64,000 bases of DNA from Anaerocolumna jejuensis DSM 15929 (lineage in GTDB: Bacteria; Bacillota; Clostridia; Lachnospirales; Lachnospiraceae): assembly GCF_900142215.1 (NCBI RefSeq), contig NZ_FRAC01000008.1, positions 1 to 64,000 of the forward strand, given 5' to 3'. The translations under genes and the position numbers were made by a program. Shown one piece after another: positions 25,201 to 32,447 of this stretch; within the stretch, counting starts at the first letter, position 1, and each line of letters opens with the position of its first letter. The notes beneath the pieces are model-generated. The model saw only the letters and a program-made list of their open reading frames with translations. It had not been told where the DNA came from and made no database searches.

Positions 25201-26415
25201 CTACTCCTCTTCCTGTAATTCCTCCAAAATGGCCGGAAATATTTCCAGGCTCCGTTTTAATATTCCCTGCATGTAGGCAATCAGAATACCATAATTGGTA
25301 ATGGGTACCTTTTGGTCAACACTGCACTTCTGGCGGTATTTTACTTCCCTTTCCGTCAGCATACAGCCTCCGCAATGTACAATAAGCTTATAAGGGCTTA
25401 AATCCTCCGGAAACTGGCCGCCTGAGGTAAAGGCGAATTGAAATTCCTTTCCGGTATAATTTTTAATCCACCTGGGCAGCTTTACGGTTCCGATATCATC
25501 ACATTGCCTGTGATGGGTACACCCCTCACAAATCAATATGGTATCTCCCTCTTCCAGCTGTTCAAGGGCAGCAACTCCTTTTACTGCTTCCTGTAAAAGC
25601 CCCTTATATCTTGCAAAAAGGATGGAAAAGGAGGTAAGGGGAATATCCCTTGGAGTATCTGCGGACACCTTGGCAAATACCTGGCTGTCCGTAATGACAA
25701 GGCTTGGTTTCTTCCCAAGGTTCTCTAAAGTCTCCTTTAATTCATACTCCTTAACAACAATAGCTGTTGCATCTGACTCTAATATATCCCGTATTGTCTG
25801 CTGCTGGGGAAGAATAAGCCTGCCCTTGGGGGCAGCCTTATCAATGGGAACAACCAGAAGGATAAAATCGGAGGGATGAATTACATCTCCTACAATGCGC
25901 AGCTTACTATCCTCTGTTGGAGCAAGTGCTGCAATTTTTTCCTTTAAGGCTTCTATATTTTCCCCGGTAACCGCACTCACATAAATTTCGTTTTCTTTTT
26001 GAGGTTTCTTTTCTTCTTCCAATAAATCTGCTTTATTATATACTACCAGACAGGGGATATTCTTTTCTTCAAAAAGCTTCATTAATTCTTCGTCAGAAAC
26101 CCCTGTCCCGGTTACAGCATCAATAATGATTACTGCTATATCTGTTTTATTTAAGACCTGCCTGGTCTTTCTGATTCGAAGCTCTCCCAGGGAGCCTTCA
26201 TCATCAATACCGGGAGTATCTATTATCATCACTGGGCCCATGGGCAGTAATTCCATAGCTTTATATACAGGGTCCGTAGTAGTCCCCTTTATTTCCGATA
26301 CGACAGATAGCTCCTGCCCTGTAATCCTATTCACAAGGCTTGATTTACCTGCATTCCTCTTTCCAAAAAAGCCGATATGCACCCTGTCTGCGGAGGGTGT
26401 TTCATTTAATCCCAT
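25201..26415 (-). CDS. hydF: [FeFe]-hydrogenase maturation GTPase HydF
   Basis: Scaffold on which the diiron subcluster of [FeFe]-hydrogenase is assembled before transfer to HydA. The N-terminal Era/TrmE-like GTPase has FFGKRNAGKSSLVN, the GTTTDPV switch, DTPGIDD, and NKAD. The C-terminal iron-sulfur motif is complete: CTH followed 45 residues later by HCGGC, matching the family CxH-X44-53-HCxxC. At 404 residues it is full length. The start ATG follows GGAG. hydE, hydG and the hydrogenase are not in the window. It leads a two-gene unit with the aspartase-like lyase, and a possible promoter is at 26458-26486. Confidence 0.95.
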   Translation of the reverse strand: MGLNETPSADRVHIGFFGKRNAGKSSLVNRITGQELSVVSEIKGTTTDPVYKAMELLPMGPVMIIDTPGIDDEGSLGELRIRKTRQVLNKTDIAVIIIDAVTGTGVSDEELMKLFEEKNIPCLVVYNKADLLEEEKKPQKENEIYVSAVTGENIEALKEKIAALAPTEDSKLRIVGDVIHPSDFILLVVPIDKAAPKGRLILPQQQTIRDILESDATAIVVKEYELKETLENLGKKPSLVITDSQVFAKVSADTPRDIPLTSFSILFARYKGLLQEAVKGVAALEQLEEGDTILICEGCTHHRQCDDIGTVKLPRWIKNYTGKEFQFAFTSGGQFPEDLSPYKLIVHCGGCMLTEREVKYRQKCSVDQKVPITNYGILIAYMQGILKRSLEIFPAILEELQEEE

Positions 26416-26457
26416 ACTGCCATCTCCTTTGTGATTATTACATACCCATGCGTGCTA

Positions 26458-26486
26458 ATGGTATCACAAAATCCATGTCAAATCAA
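26458..26486 (-). promoter_or_regulatory. Possible promoter of hydF
   Basis: Minus-strand -35 TTGATT (26481-26486), 17-base spacer, extended -10 TGATACCAT (hexamer 26458-26463). It lies between the long palindrome and hydF. A TTGACA also occurs in the spacer but has no matching -10. Confidence 0.4.
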
Positions 26487-26510
26487 GAAGTACTGACATT
26501 CCGAACGCGG

Positions 26511-26802
26511 CAAACGAATTAAAGAAAGTTTATGGAAGCGGACGATGACCAAGGGGGTTGTTTTGAGTTTTGTTATGCGAGAACCCTTATTTCGCTAAAG
26601 CGGCAGAAAACGTAACTGGCAGGTAAATCAGTACCAAACTCGCTGTATAAACTTGGCTGTGTTAGTTATCAAGCTCAAACAGTGGTACTGTTTTACCTAG
26701 TCACGTTTCCTGCCGCTTAAGTGTCATAAGGAACCTCTTGAGACAAAACTCAAAACAACCCCCTTGGTCATCTGTGCATATCCATTATTTGGTCTTCGTT
26801 TG
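26511..26802. repeat. Long imperfect palindrome (~290 bases), MITE-like or structured RNA
   Basis: The gap 26416-26848 holds no gene. Perfect 29-base inverted arms, ATGACCAAGGGGGTTGTTTT... at 26545-26573 and its complement at 26743-26771, are the strongest part. Inside, matching continues with gaps (AAGCGGCAGaAAACGT on the left, its near-complement on the right; GGTAAAtCAGTACCA near the tip). This closes on a 46-base loop (26637-26682). Outside, weaker pairing reaches CAAACGAA (26511-26518) and TTCGTTTG (26795-26802). A diverged piece lies at 1-60. No open frame, transposase or clear target duplication was found. Confidence 0.85.
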
Positions 26803-26848
26803 TCATGACATTTTGCATACAGCAAGTTCATAACCCCGCTTCTACCAC

Positions 26849-27808
26849 TTAAAATTTACAGAGTAAGGTTATTGTCTGGGCTCCTCTTCCAAAAGCACAC
26901 ATTAAAAAATAATCTCCTCTTTTGATTAACTGCTTTTCCCAGGCCTCATAGAGTGTAATAAAGGTACTGCTGGTACCTGTATCGCCGTAGATATCACCGA
27001 TATAGGGGCTGATGGCCTTATCTATATGCAATATCTCCCGGATACTCTCAAGTCCCATTTTATTGTTCTGTGAAAAGCAATACATATTGACATCTTCCTT
27101 CGCCAGACCATTGCGGCTGAGAATCGTTGAAATGGAATCCTCCACAGACTTCATCCCATTTGGCTTTTTAACTGCCATGGAAAATCTTAAATTAGTTCCC
27201 TTTTTTATCATGAATAAATTGGAAAATCCGTAATTGGGAAACTGATTGCTGTCATTATCGTCCATCCCTACAAGGCTTAAGGTATCACATACTCCGCAGT
27301 CTTCTTCCGTCTTTTCCAGTATAATGGCACAGGCCGCATCCCCAAGATTATTTTTATCCAGGTTCATATAATCGCAGCCAACCAAAAGGGCGCGGTTTAT
27401 ATGAGGGCTTACCGACATATACTTTGAAATCTGGTCAAAGGCCATTGTCATACCGCAGCCATTGGAATTGACGTCGTAGCAGATACATTCTTTTTTTCCG
27501 CCGATTACATTATGTATTTTTACTGATGTGGCAGGTGCCACATATTCAGGCAGCTGACTGGATAACACAATCATATCCATGTCAGCCCCGGATAAGTTGC
27601 TCTTAAAAAACAATTCCTGAATAGCATCAAGGGAAAGCATAATTGTATTCTGCCAGTTATACTTGCTTGCACTTCTTTTATTGGCCGCCGCTTCCTCGAC
27701 CACGATATTTCCCTTGATTTTCTCTGAAATAATTTTTCTGTTTTTAATTTGATTGGAAATATAATATCCATGGCTTACTGCTATGTCTCTGATTTTAATA
27801 TGTACCAT
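26849..27808 (-). CDS. Divergent 3-oxoacyl-ACP synthase III (KAS III)-like thiolase-fold protein
   Basis: 319 residues with the KAS III layout: VLSSQLPEYVAPATSVKIHN, the nucleophile Cys118 in VNSNGCGMTMAFD, LLVGCDYMN, and LGDAACAIILE. The catalytic His and Asn of FabH are changed: the His-Gln-Ala-Asn region reads CFSQNNKMG (Ser246 in place of His), and the Asn of GNTS becomes Asp276 in YGDTGTSS. Decarboxylative condensation of the usual FabH type is thus unlikely; an acyl transfer role is possible, as in other degenerate family members. No ACP or fatty-acid genes are near. The gene stands alone behind a c-di-GMP-I riboswitch and terminator, next to the motility operon. The start ATG has a GAGG site. 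Confidence 0.8.
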   Translation of the reverse strand: MVHIKIRDIAVSHGYYISNQIKNRKIISEKIKGNIVVEEAAANKRSASKYNWQNTIMLSLDAIQELFFKSNLSGADMDMIVLSSQLPEYVAPATSVKIHNVIGGKKECICYDVNSNGCGMTMAFDQISKYMSVSPHINRALLVGCDYMNLDKNNLGDAACAIILEKTEEDCGVCDTLSLVGMDDNDSNQFPNYGFSNLFMIKKGTNLRFSMAVKKPNGMKSVEDSISTILSRNGLAKEDVNMYCFSQNNKMGLESIREILHIDKAISPYIGDIYGDTGTSSTFITLYEAWEKQLIKRGDYFLMCAFGRGAQTITLLCKF

Positions 27809-27861
27809 AATTGTTCCTCGATCTGTATACTTATTTCATCGTATATTTAACAAGTAAAGGT

Positions 27862-27901
27862 CCCATAAAAAACAAAAACCAGCCCAGAATGCCATGGCTA
27901 G
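27862..27901 (-). terminator. Riboswitch-controlled terminator (expression platform)
   Basis: Minus-strand stem CTAGCC (27896-27901) with GGCTGG (27879-27884), followed by TTTTTGTTTTTT. The TAGCC of its 5' arm can instead pair with GGCTA at the 3' edge of the upstream aptamer (27915-27919). Ligand binding, which occupies that GGCTA, should therefore favour termination. Confidence 0.7.
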
Positions 27902-27908
27902 TCTTAAA

Positions 27909-27989
27909 CATGGTAGCCCGGCTGCCCTAGCAATTGCTTTAGACCCGTGGCTTTGCGTCCCTGCCTTTCGACAGGTTTGCCTTTATCTT
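27909..27989 (-). promoter_or_regulatory. Cyclic di-GMP-I riboswitch aptamer (GEMM-I)
   Basis: Minus-strand sequence has the GEMM-I landmarks in order: GGCAAACC, a CTGTCGAAAGGCAG hairpin with GAAA tetraloop, GGACGCAAAGCC, CGGGTCTAA, a second hairpin around GCAATTGC, GGCAGCCGGG and closing GGGCTACC. The tetraloop-receptor layout and ligand-pocket G and C positions are those of the class. It lies about 100 bases before the KAS III-like gene and is followed by an intrinsic terminator. The alternative pairing suggests an OFF switch, with c-di-GMP lowering expression. Confidence 0.92.
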
Positions 27990-28048
27990 ACAGTATTAAA
28001 TTTACAGTTATCTAAAAGCAATAGTAAAAATGACCTATTATCAATTAT

Positions 28049-28076
28049 ATTATATACATTTTTCGATTATTAGCAA
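28049..28076 (-). promoter_or_regulatory. Possible promoter of the riboswitch transcript
   Basis: Minus-strand -35 TTGCTA (28071-28076), 16-base spacer, -10 TATAAT (28049-28054); a second TATAAT overlaps it five bases on. The aptamer starts about 55 bases downstream. In the gap 27809-28219 only this promoter, the riboswitch with its terminator, and the motility operon terminator are seen. Confidence 0.5.
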
Positions 28077-28160
28077 GCATTTTTCTTATGATTTGCCATT
28101 CTTAGACAAATTATGTTTCGTTTTGGTCTCCATTGCAACTAAAATAGACCTTTGCTCAAA

Positions 28161-28206
28161 TAATAATAAAAGCCCACAAGCAGATTTGATTGCTGCATAT
28201 GAGCTT
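28161..28206 (-). terminator. Intrinsic terminator closing the motility operon
   Basis: Minus-strand stem AAGCTCATATGCAG (28193-28206) pairs with CTGCTTGTGGGCTT (28170-28183) with one mismatch and a few G-T pairs, nine-base loop, followed by TTTATTATTATTT. It lies 14 bases after the stop of the MltG-like gene. Confidence 0.78.
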
Positions 28207-28219
28207 AGGCTGATATTTT

Positions 28220-28822
28220 TCATTTTTCTATTATCAAATCTGCGATATCCTTATAAGCAGCATAGGTCTTTAATTGAAATTTACCGATTTTTATGTCTGT
28301 GGTATAGTTATTGATTACCAGATACTGGTTGAATGCAGCGGAATCTTCCACAATGCCTTTCTCTTTTAAAAGCCTGGCCACCTGCTCTGAAGTCATTCCC
28401 ACGGTTATATCTACTTCAATGGAATCTTCTGCAGATGTTCCTTTGGTCGTGGAAGCCGGAACATCTTTTCCCTCATCTTTTAAATCATTTGAATCTTTTG
28501 AGTCCTCTGCCTTTTTCGTATCAGCAGCTCCTTCTGTTTCTTTTGAATCCTTCCCCTTGCCTTCTTTTGACTTGTCTTCGGGAGTGGGAGTTTCCGTAGG
28601 AGTGGGGGTGTCTGTTGGCGTAGGAGTAGCCGTGGGCGTACTGAGCAGATCCTTTAAAGAGTCTGCCGATTCACTTTCAACCATTCCCAATTTTTTTGCC
28701 CTTTCCTTGATCTGAGCATCTGTAAGTTCTTTGCCTGGCATTGAATGAAATGCTACAGACATTATAACAGCTGTAAAAAGTATCCCGACACCTATCCCTC
28801 TGATATAATATTTTAAGTTCAT
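28220..28822 (-). CDS. Membrane protein with C-terminal MltG(YceG)-like N-domain, last gene of the motility operon
   Basis: 200 residues. One N-terminal membrane segment (YIRGIGVGILFTAVIMSVAF) is followed by a short helix (LTDAQIKERAKKLGM), a Pro-Thr repeat linker (TPTATPTPTDTPTPTETP) and an acidic-lysine stretch. The C-terminal ~60 residues (VGMTSEQVARLLKEKGIVED...KIGKFQLKTYAAYKDIADLI) resemble the LysM-like N-domain of endolytic transglycosylase MltG; the catalytic YceG domain is missing. It is thus an exported, anchored, possibly glycan-binding protein rather than an enzyme. The start at MNLKYY is chosen because the preceding GGTG and upstream ATG belong to repeat locus C. Its place after DUF6115 suggests a link to motility, unproven. 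Confidence 0.72.
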   Translation of the reverse strand: MNLKYYIRGIGVGILFTAVIMSVAFHSMPGKELTDAQIKERAKKLGMVESESADSLKDLLSTPTATPTPTDTPTPTETPTPEDKSKEGKGKDSKETEGAADTKKAEDSKDSNDLKDEGKDVPASTTKGTSAEDSIEVDITVGMTSEQVARLLKEKGIVEDSAAFNQYLVINNYTTDIKIGKFQLKTYAAYKDIADLIIEK

Positions 28823-28945
28823 ATTTACACCCATTGCATATCACAGGCCTGCCAGCAGACCAGTCTGCAATATTGCCACAAATAAATATGAGTGAAAGAA
28901 TCTGTTAGCGGCATCCTTTCTATGTTTCAATTTTCTTTCACTTCT
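28823..28945. repeat. Two-hairpin intergenic repeat, locus C
   Basis: One unit. It starts ATTTACACCCATTGCATAT directly against the start codon of the MltG-like gene. An irregular GC-rich hairpin follows (CAGGCCTG and CAGACcagTCTG around 28843-28867), then ATTGCCACAAATAAA, and GTGAAAGA...TCTTTCAC (28892-28941). It is closely related to unit 1 of locus A, including the gene-side ATTTACA, which lies outside the palindromes. It is inside the motility operon. Confidence 0.8.
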
Positions 28946-28964
28946 TTCTGTTATCTAAATACTT

Positions 28965-29609
28965 TTACTGCTGCTTACCATTTTCCCTATACAGATCAAC
29001 TACCAGTTTAACTTCCCCCTGCCCGATTTCCAGGGTCTTTGAAATATCCACAATAGAAAAACCATTGGAATACAATTCAAGTATTTTCTGATTGGAATTT
29101 CCTCCGGTTTCCACGTTATCTGCCGGCTTTACTGCTTTAGCCTCTGTTTTAGCAGAAGTATTTTTCTTAGGCTGCGGAGCTTTATTCTCTGCCGCTACAG
29201 GATGAGCGCTGGCTTCTTCCAGCAGCTTTTTCTGCCGGTCTGCATTTTTCATAAGGCTTTTAAGGTCCTCTTCTTTTTCTCCGAGCATATTGTAGAGAAA
29301 TACAACCTCTTCGTGGTTGTGCTTAATCTTTTCCAGTATCTGCTCTGAAAAATCATTTACTGCTATAATTTTCTCATTGGAAAGCTGACTCAATTGATTA
29401 TCCGCTTTGAATAAATACCCCTCCGTTGTTTCGTTGCATGCATCTTCAAATTTCTGCTTTAAATCACTGCTAAAATCAGTCATACTTTGGTTCAGTGCTG
29501 TATCAAGAACAAAATCGCTGCTCTTCTTATCGGTCTTATCCACCATAAAACAACTGATTATAATTATCGCAATTCCTATTATGATAAGGATAATTGCTAA
29601 AGTTCCCAT
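28965..29609 (-). CDS. DUF6115-type membrane protein with C-terminal helix-turn-helix-like segment
   Basis: 214 residues of unknown function. An N-terminal membrane segment (LAIILIIIGIAIIIISCFMV) is followed by a predicted coiled coil (about 45-130) and a Lys/Ala/Pro-rich linker. The short C-terminal domain, ILELYSNGFSIVDISKTLEIG...EVKLVVDLY, reads like a resolvase-type helix-turn-helix. DUF6115 proteins in clostridial motility operons have this layout. Tethering a helix-turn-helix-like domain to the membrane by a coiled coil could mean protein or DNA binding at the cell edge; this is inference. The start ATG has GGAGG. It precedes the MltG-like gene, with repeat locus C between them. Confidence 0.75.
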   Translation of the reverse strand: MGTLAIILIIIGIAIIIISCFMVDKTDKKSSDFVLDTALNQSMTDFSSDLKQKFEDACNETTEGYLFKADNQLSQLSNEKIIAVNDFSEQILEKIKHNHEEVVFLYNMLGEKEEDLKSLMKNADRQKKLLEEASAHPVAAENKAPQPKKNTSAKTEAKAVKPADNVETGGNSNQKILELYSNGFSIVDISKTLEIGQGEVKLVVDLYRENGKQQ

Positions 29610-29656
29610 AATATATCCTCCGGATAGAATGTGATATCTGTATCTACTTTACTGCA

Positions 29657-29968
29657 TTATATCCTGATATCGATAGAGCCGGATTTCATCTTATTCTTCT
29701 CTTCCTTGGACTCTTCTTTTTTCTTTTTCTTTGAGTTTGAACCTGAATAGCTGTTATTCCCCTTTTCCTTGGCGTCATAACGGTATTCCTTGTTTTCACC
29801 CTTCGCTGTTTTAACAGCCTGCTGGCTGTTCTGCTTCACCTCATGGCTCAGCTTATCATGGATTAGAATTTGGTCATTGATGGGTTTCTGGCTTTCCTGA
29901 TGCTTATAGTTTGAAACCTCCTGTGACTTAGGTGCCATGGATGCAACTTCAATTGGCGTTATCGGCAT
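29657..29968 (-). CDS. Small basic protein of unknown function between fapA and the DUF6115 gene
   Basis: 103 residues. The start at 29968 (MPITPIEV) is chosen because GGAGG lies seven bases before it; the frame is open to 29995 but without a ribosome site. The protein is hydrophilic and rich in Lys, Glu, Asn and Ser, with a central SQQAVKTAKGENKEYRYDAK and a Lys/Glu tract before the end MKSGSIDIRI. No membrane segment or known domain was found, and it is probably largely disordered. Small proteins of this type follow fapA in related motility operons. A sigma-28-like sequence overlaps its start (29959-29984). Confidence 0.7.
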   Translation of the reverse strand: MPITPIEVASMAPKSQEVSNYKHQESQKPINDQILIHDKLSHEVKQNSQQAVKTAKGENKEYRYDAKEKGNNSYSGSNSKKKKKEESKEEKNKMKSGSIDIRI

Positions 29969-29984
29969 ATCACTACCTCCTTTA
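29959..29984 (-). promoter_or_regulatory. Sigma-28 (SigD)-like promoter sequence
   Basis: Minus-strand TAAA (29981-29984), 14 bases, GCCGATAA (29959-29966), matching the flagellar sigma consensus with correct spacing. It overlaps the ribosome site and start codon of the small basic protein, so part of the match is coding. If active it would transcribe the DUF6115 and MltG-like genes late, under SigD encoded two genes upstream. Untested and possibly fortuitous. Confidence 0.4.
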
Positions 29985-31586
29985 CAATCCAACAATCTTA
30001 ATATCAGCCCTATCCCTGATAAATTTAGAGTAATGTACTTCTGTCTTTATGTAATAAATTACGTTGGATATCACAATTTTCACTCCAGGATAGGCAATAT
30101 TTTCGACTTTAATCCACCCTTCGTCATTATTACCAATTTCTGCACGAAGCTGCTCAAACTGGTTCTGGCATTCTTTCAATTCTTTTCTTAACATAATGCA
30201 GTTATTGGTTGCTATTCGTATGTAATCTAACTTTTCCTGGGAGAATATTTCTCCCTGGCTTATCTTTCTTTTATAGGTATCTATAATAGGCAGCAGCTTA
30301 TCAAGGTCTGCTTCAATACCGGTTATCCGTTTCTGCATAGCCTTGTAATTTTCCACCTTTTTAGGATCTATACCGACTTCCAGAAGGGTATAGGTTCCCA
30401 TAGTAGAGCCTGCTGTCTTTACGGTAATGGCTGTACCGGATGTGATCTCACCGCCGGTTATAAAGCCCTTTTTGCCGCCTACGGTAATATCTCCTCTGGC
30501 CGAGACCTTACTGTGCAATATGGCCTCTGTGGTAATGTAGCCTCCTGATTTTACAACAGCATTTTCTATAAATTTGGTGATGATATTACCCTCTGCCTCC
30601 ATGGTACCCTTGTTCATCCCCTGCATGCCTCGTTTTAAAACAATCTGGCCTCCTGCATAGAGTCTGGCACCTTCAACAACACCGTCAACAATAATGTCAC
30701 CCTTTGCCCGTATGGAATATCCCGATGTAACATTACCCTTTACGGTAACATTGCCCTCGTATTCAATATCACCTGTGGAAGAATCCACATCTGCAAGGAC
30801 TTCAAAGGTATTGGAAACAAATACTTTATCATTTACCAAATCAGCATGGCCGCTGACACTTGAAAACATCTTAAGTCCGTCTTCCGATAAATAGATGTCC
30901 CTGCCGTGCTTTAGTACTTTTCTCATTATTTTTTTGGGAAGTATGTTTGTGCCCATTACATCCGTACCAGGGGCACCATTTACCTCAGGTATTAATTGCG
31001 CCAGCAAATCCCCTTTGTTTATGGAGCTGATCATATCGAGCTGATGAAAATCTACTGTACCGTCATCCTTTTCCTTGGGCTTCAGTGTTTTGTCCGTATT
31101 AAAATAATAGATGATTTCAGCATCTTTTCCCTCAGTTGGTTTTGCTCCTCTGGCTATGATAATTACATCATTGTAAATCGGGTTTTTTATGTAGTCATCA
31201 ATAATATTATCAATAATACCGTATTTAATTCCTGACTTTCTCATTATATCAACAATATCGTCCTTCTTTAACCTTCTTCCCCCCACAGAAGGCGGGTAAA
31301 AGATACCCTCCGCATACATCTTATCTGCTGAAATTGCTATCTCCAGCATCTCGTCAATATTTGGAATTTTTGCTAACGTAAGCTTACACTCGACCGGCTT
31401 TTCTTTGGACACAGTCAAGGCTTTTGCAAGAGAATTAATATCATAGTCATAAATTTTGACCTTACTTAAATATTTTGACAAATCGTCAAACTCCAGTGCT
31501 TTACCGTCCGGTCTGCCTGGAATCAATCTGATATAAGTTCCATCTGCTTTCATATCAAGTTGGAAATAACCGTTCCTATTATCCAT
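29982..31586 (-). CDS. fapA: FapA-family protein (DUF342, flagellar assembly protein A)
   Basis: 534-residue cytoplasmic protein. The C-terminal half is a right-handed parallel beta-helix type FapA domain with repeating turns such as GNVTSGYSIRAKGDIIVDG and GVVEGARLYAGGQIVLKRG, followed by a coiled-coil segment (MQKRITGIEADLDKLLPII). The N-terminal part (to ~200) is the DUF342 leader, with LAKALTVSKEKPVE. Such proteins occur in motility operons of Firmicutes and Vibrio, where FapA influences flagellar assembly or polarity regulators. The precise role in clostridia is unknown. It starts 14 bases after sigD and has a GGGAG site. Confidence 0.88.
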   Translation of the reverse strand: MDNRNGYFQLDMKADGTYIRLIPGRPDGKALEFDDLSKYLSKVKIYDYDINSLAKALTVSKEKPVECKLTLAKIPNIDEMLEIAISADKMYAEGIFYPPSVGGRRLKKDDIVDIMRKSGIKYGIIDNIIDDYIKNPIYNDVIIIARGAKPTEGKDAEIIYYFNTDKTLKPKEKDDGTVDFHQLDMISSINKGDLLAQLIPEVNGAPGTDVMGTNILPKKIMRKVLKHGRDIYLSEDGLKMFSSVSGHADLVNDKVFVSNTFEVLADVDSSTGDIEYEGNVTVKGNVTSGYSIRAKGDIIVDGVVEGARLYAGGQIVLKRGMQGMNKGTMEAEGNIITKFIENAVVKSGGYITTEAILHSKVSARGDITVGGKKGFITGGEITSGTAITVKTAGSTMGTYTLLEVGIDPKKVENYKAMQKRITGIEADLDKLLPIIDTYKRKISQGEIFSQEKLDYIRIATNNCIMLRKELKECQNQFEQLRAEIGNNDEGWIKVENIAYPGVKIVISNVIYYIKTEVHYSKFIRDRADIKIVGL

Positions 31587-31600
31587 ACTCTTCTCCCTTA

Positions 31601-32368
31601 TTATATCGTAAACAACAATTCAATATTATTTCCTAATTTAAGTCTCATCTTCTGCAATGCCTTTGTATGTAACTGTGAAATTCTTGATTCTGATACTTCA
31701 AGAACACTACTGATTTCCTTTAGCGTAAGTTCTTCGTAATAATATAATACAATGACCTTCTTTTCTTTTTCCGTCAGAATGTTTAAAGTCTCAGTCAGTA
31801 TGGTTTTCAGTTCATTTCTTTCCGTAATCTGCTCCGGTGTTTCGTATTGGGAACTTAGGTTTGCTTCCATGCTGCCTTCACTGCCCTGCTCTAAATATTC
31901 ATCCAGAGAAAATAAATTTGAAATATTCGTTTGATTTTGCCAAAGCTCCAATTCCTTTTGGGAAAGCTCTAACTCTTTGGCCATTTCCTCATCTGTTGCA
32001 GCACGGCCCAGCTGGCTCTCTAATTTCTGGTAGGCTGCATCCATTTTACGCTGCTTTTGTCTTAATGTTCTGGGTATCCAGTCCATTTTGCGGATTTCAT
32101 CCAGAATTGCACCTCTGATTCGAAAGCTTGCGTAGGTTTCAAATTTGACCCCCTTTGAATAATCAAACTTGTCCACCGCATCAATAAGTCCGAAGACTCC
32201 GTATCCTACCAGGTCCTCATACTCAACATTGTATCCCAGATACATACTAAGCCTTCCGGCTACGACCTTTACTAATCCAGCGTATTCTGTTATGAGTTTT
32301 TCCCGCCCTTCCGGAGATTTATGCTTACTGTAATCTTCCCAAAGTTTGGCCTTACACTCTGTATTCAT
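31601..32368 (-). CDS. sigD: RNA polymerase sigma factor SigD/FliA (sigma-28)
   Basis: Directs transcription of late flagellar genes such as flagellin and receptors. At 255 residues it has the size of B. subtilis SigD. Region 2 shows EYEDLVGYGVFGLIDAVDKFD and FETYASFRIRGAILDEIRKMDWIPR, the FliA/WhiG signature. Region 3 follows with ATDEEMAKELELS, and region 4 is LTEKEKKVIVLYYYEELTLKEISSVLEVSESRISQLH. It is cotranscribed near the end of the fla/che operon, as in B. subtilis, so its level depends on transcript reaching this point. No anti-sigma FlgM is encoded in the window. Confidence 0.95.
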   Translation of the reverse strand: MNTECKAKLWEDYSKHKSPEGREKLITEYAGLVKVVAGRLSMYLGYNVEYEDLVGYGVFGLIDAVDKFDYSKGVKFETYASFRIRGAILDEIRKMDWIPRTLRQKQRKMDAAYQKLESQLGRAATDEEMAKELELSQKELELWQNQTNISNLFSLDEYLEQGSEGSMEANLSSQYETPEQITERNELKTILTETLNILTEKEKKVIVLYYYEELTLKEISSVLEVSESRISQLHTKALQKMRLKLGNNIELLFTI

Positions 32369-32447
32369 CCGTATACCCCCAAATTCCTAAAAATCTCAGC
32401 CTCCCTGCTTAATACAGCAAATTCCAATAACCATCTGCCTTCCATGT

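Noticed and set aside
26511..26802. Insertion sequence with its own transposase
   Set aside because: The long inverted repeat contains no open frame of useful length and no transposase motif.
28030..28314. 94-residue plus-strand open frame
   Set aside because: Overlaps the MltG-like gene and the operon terminator, is made of A/T-rich non-coding sequence, and lacks a ribosome site.
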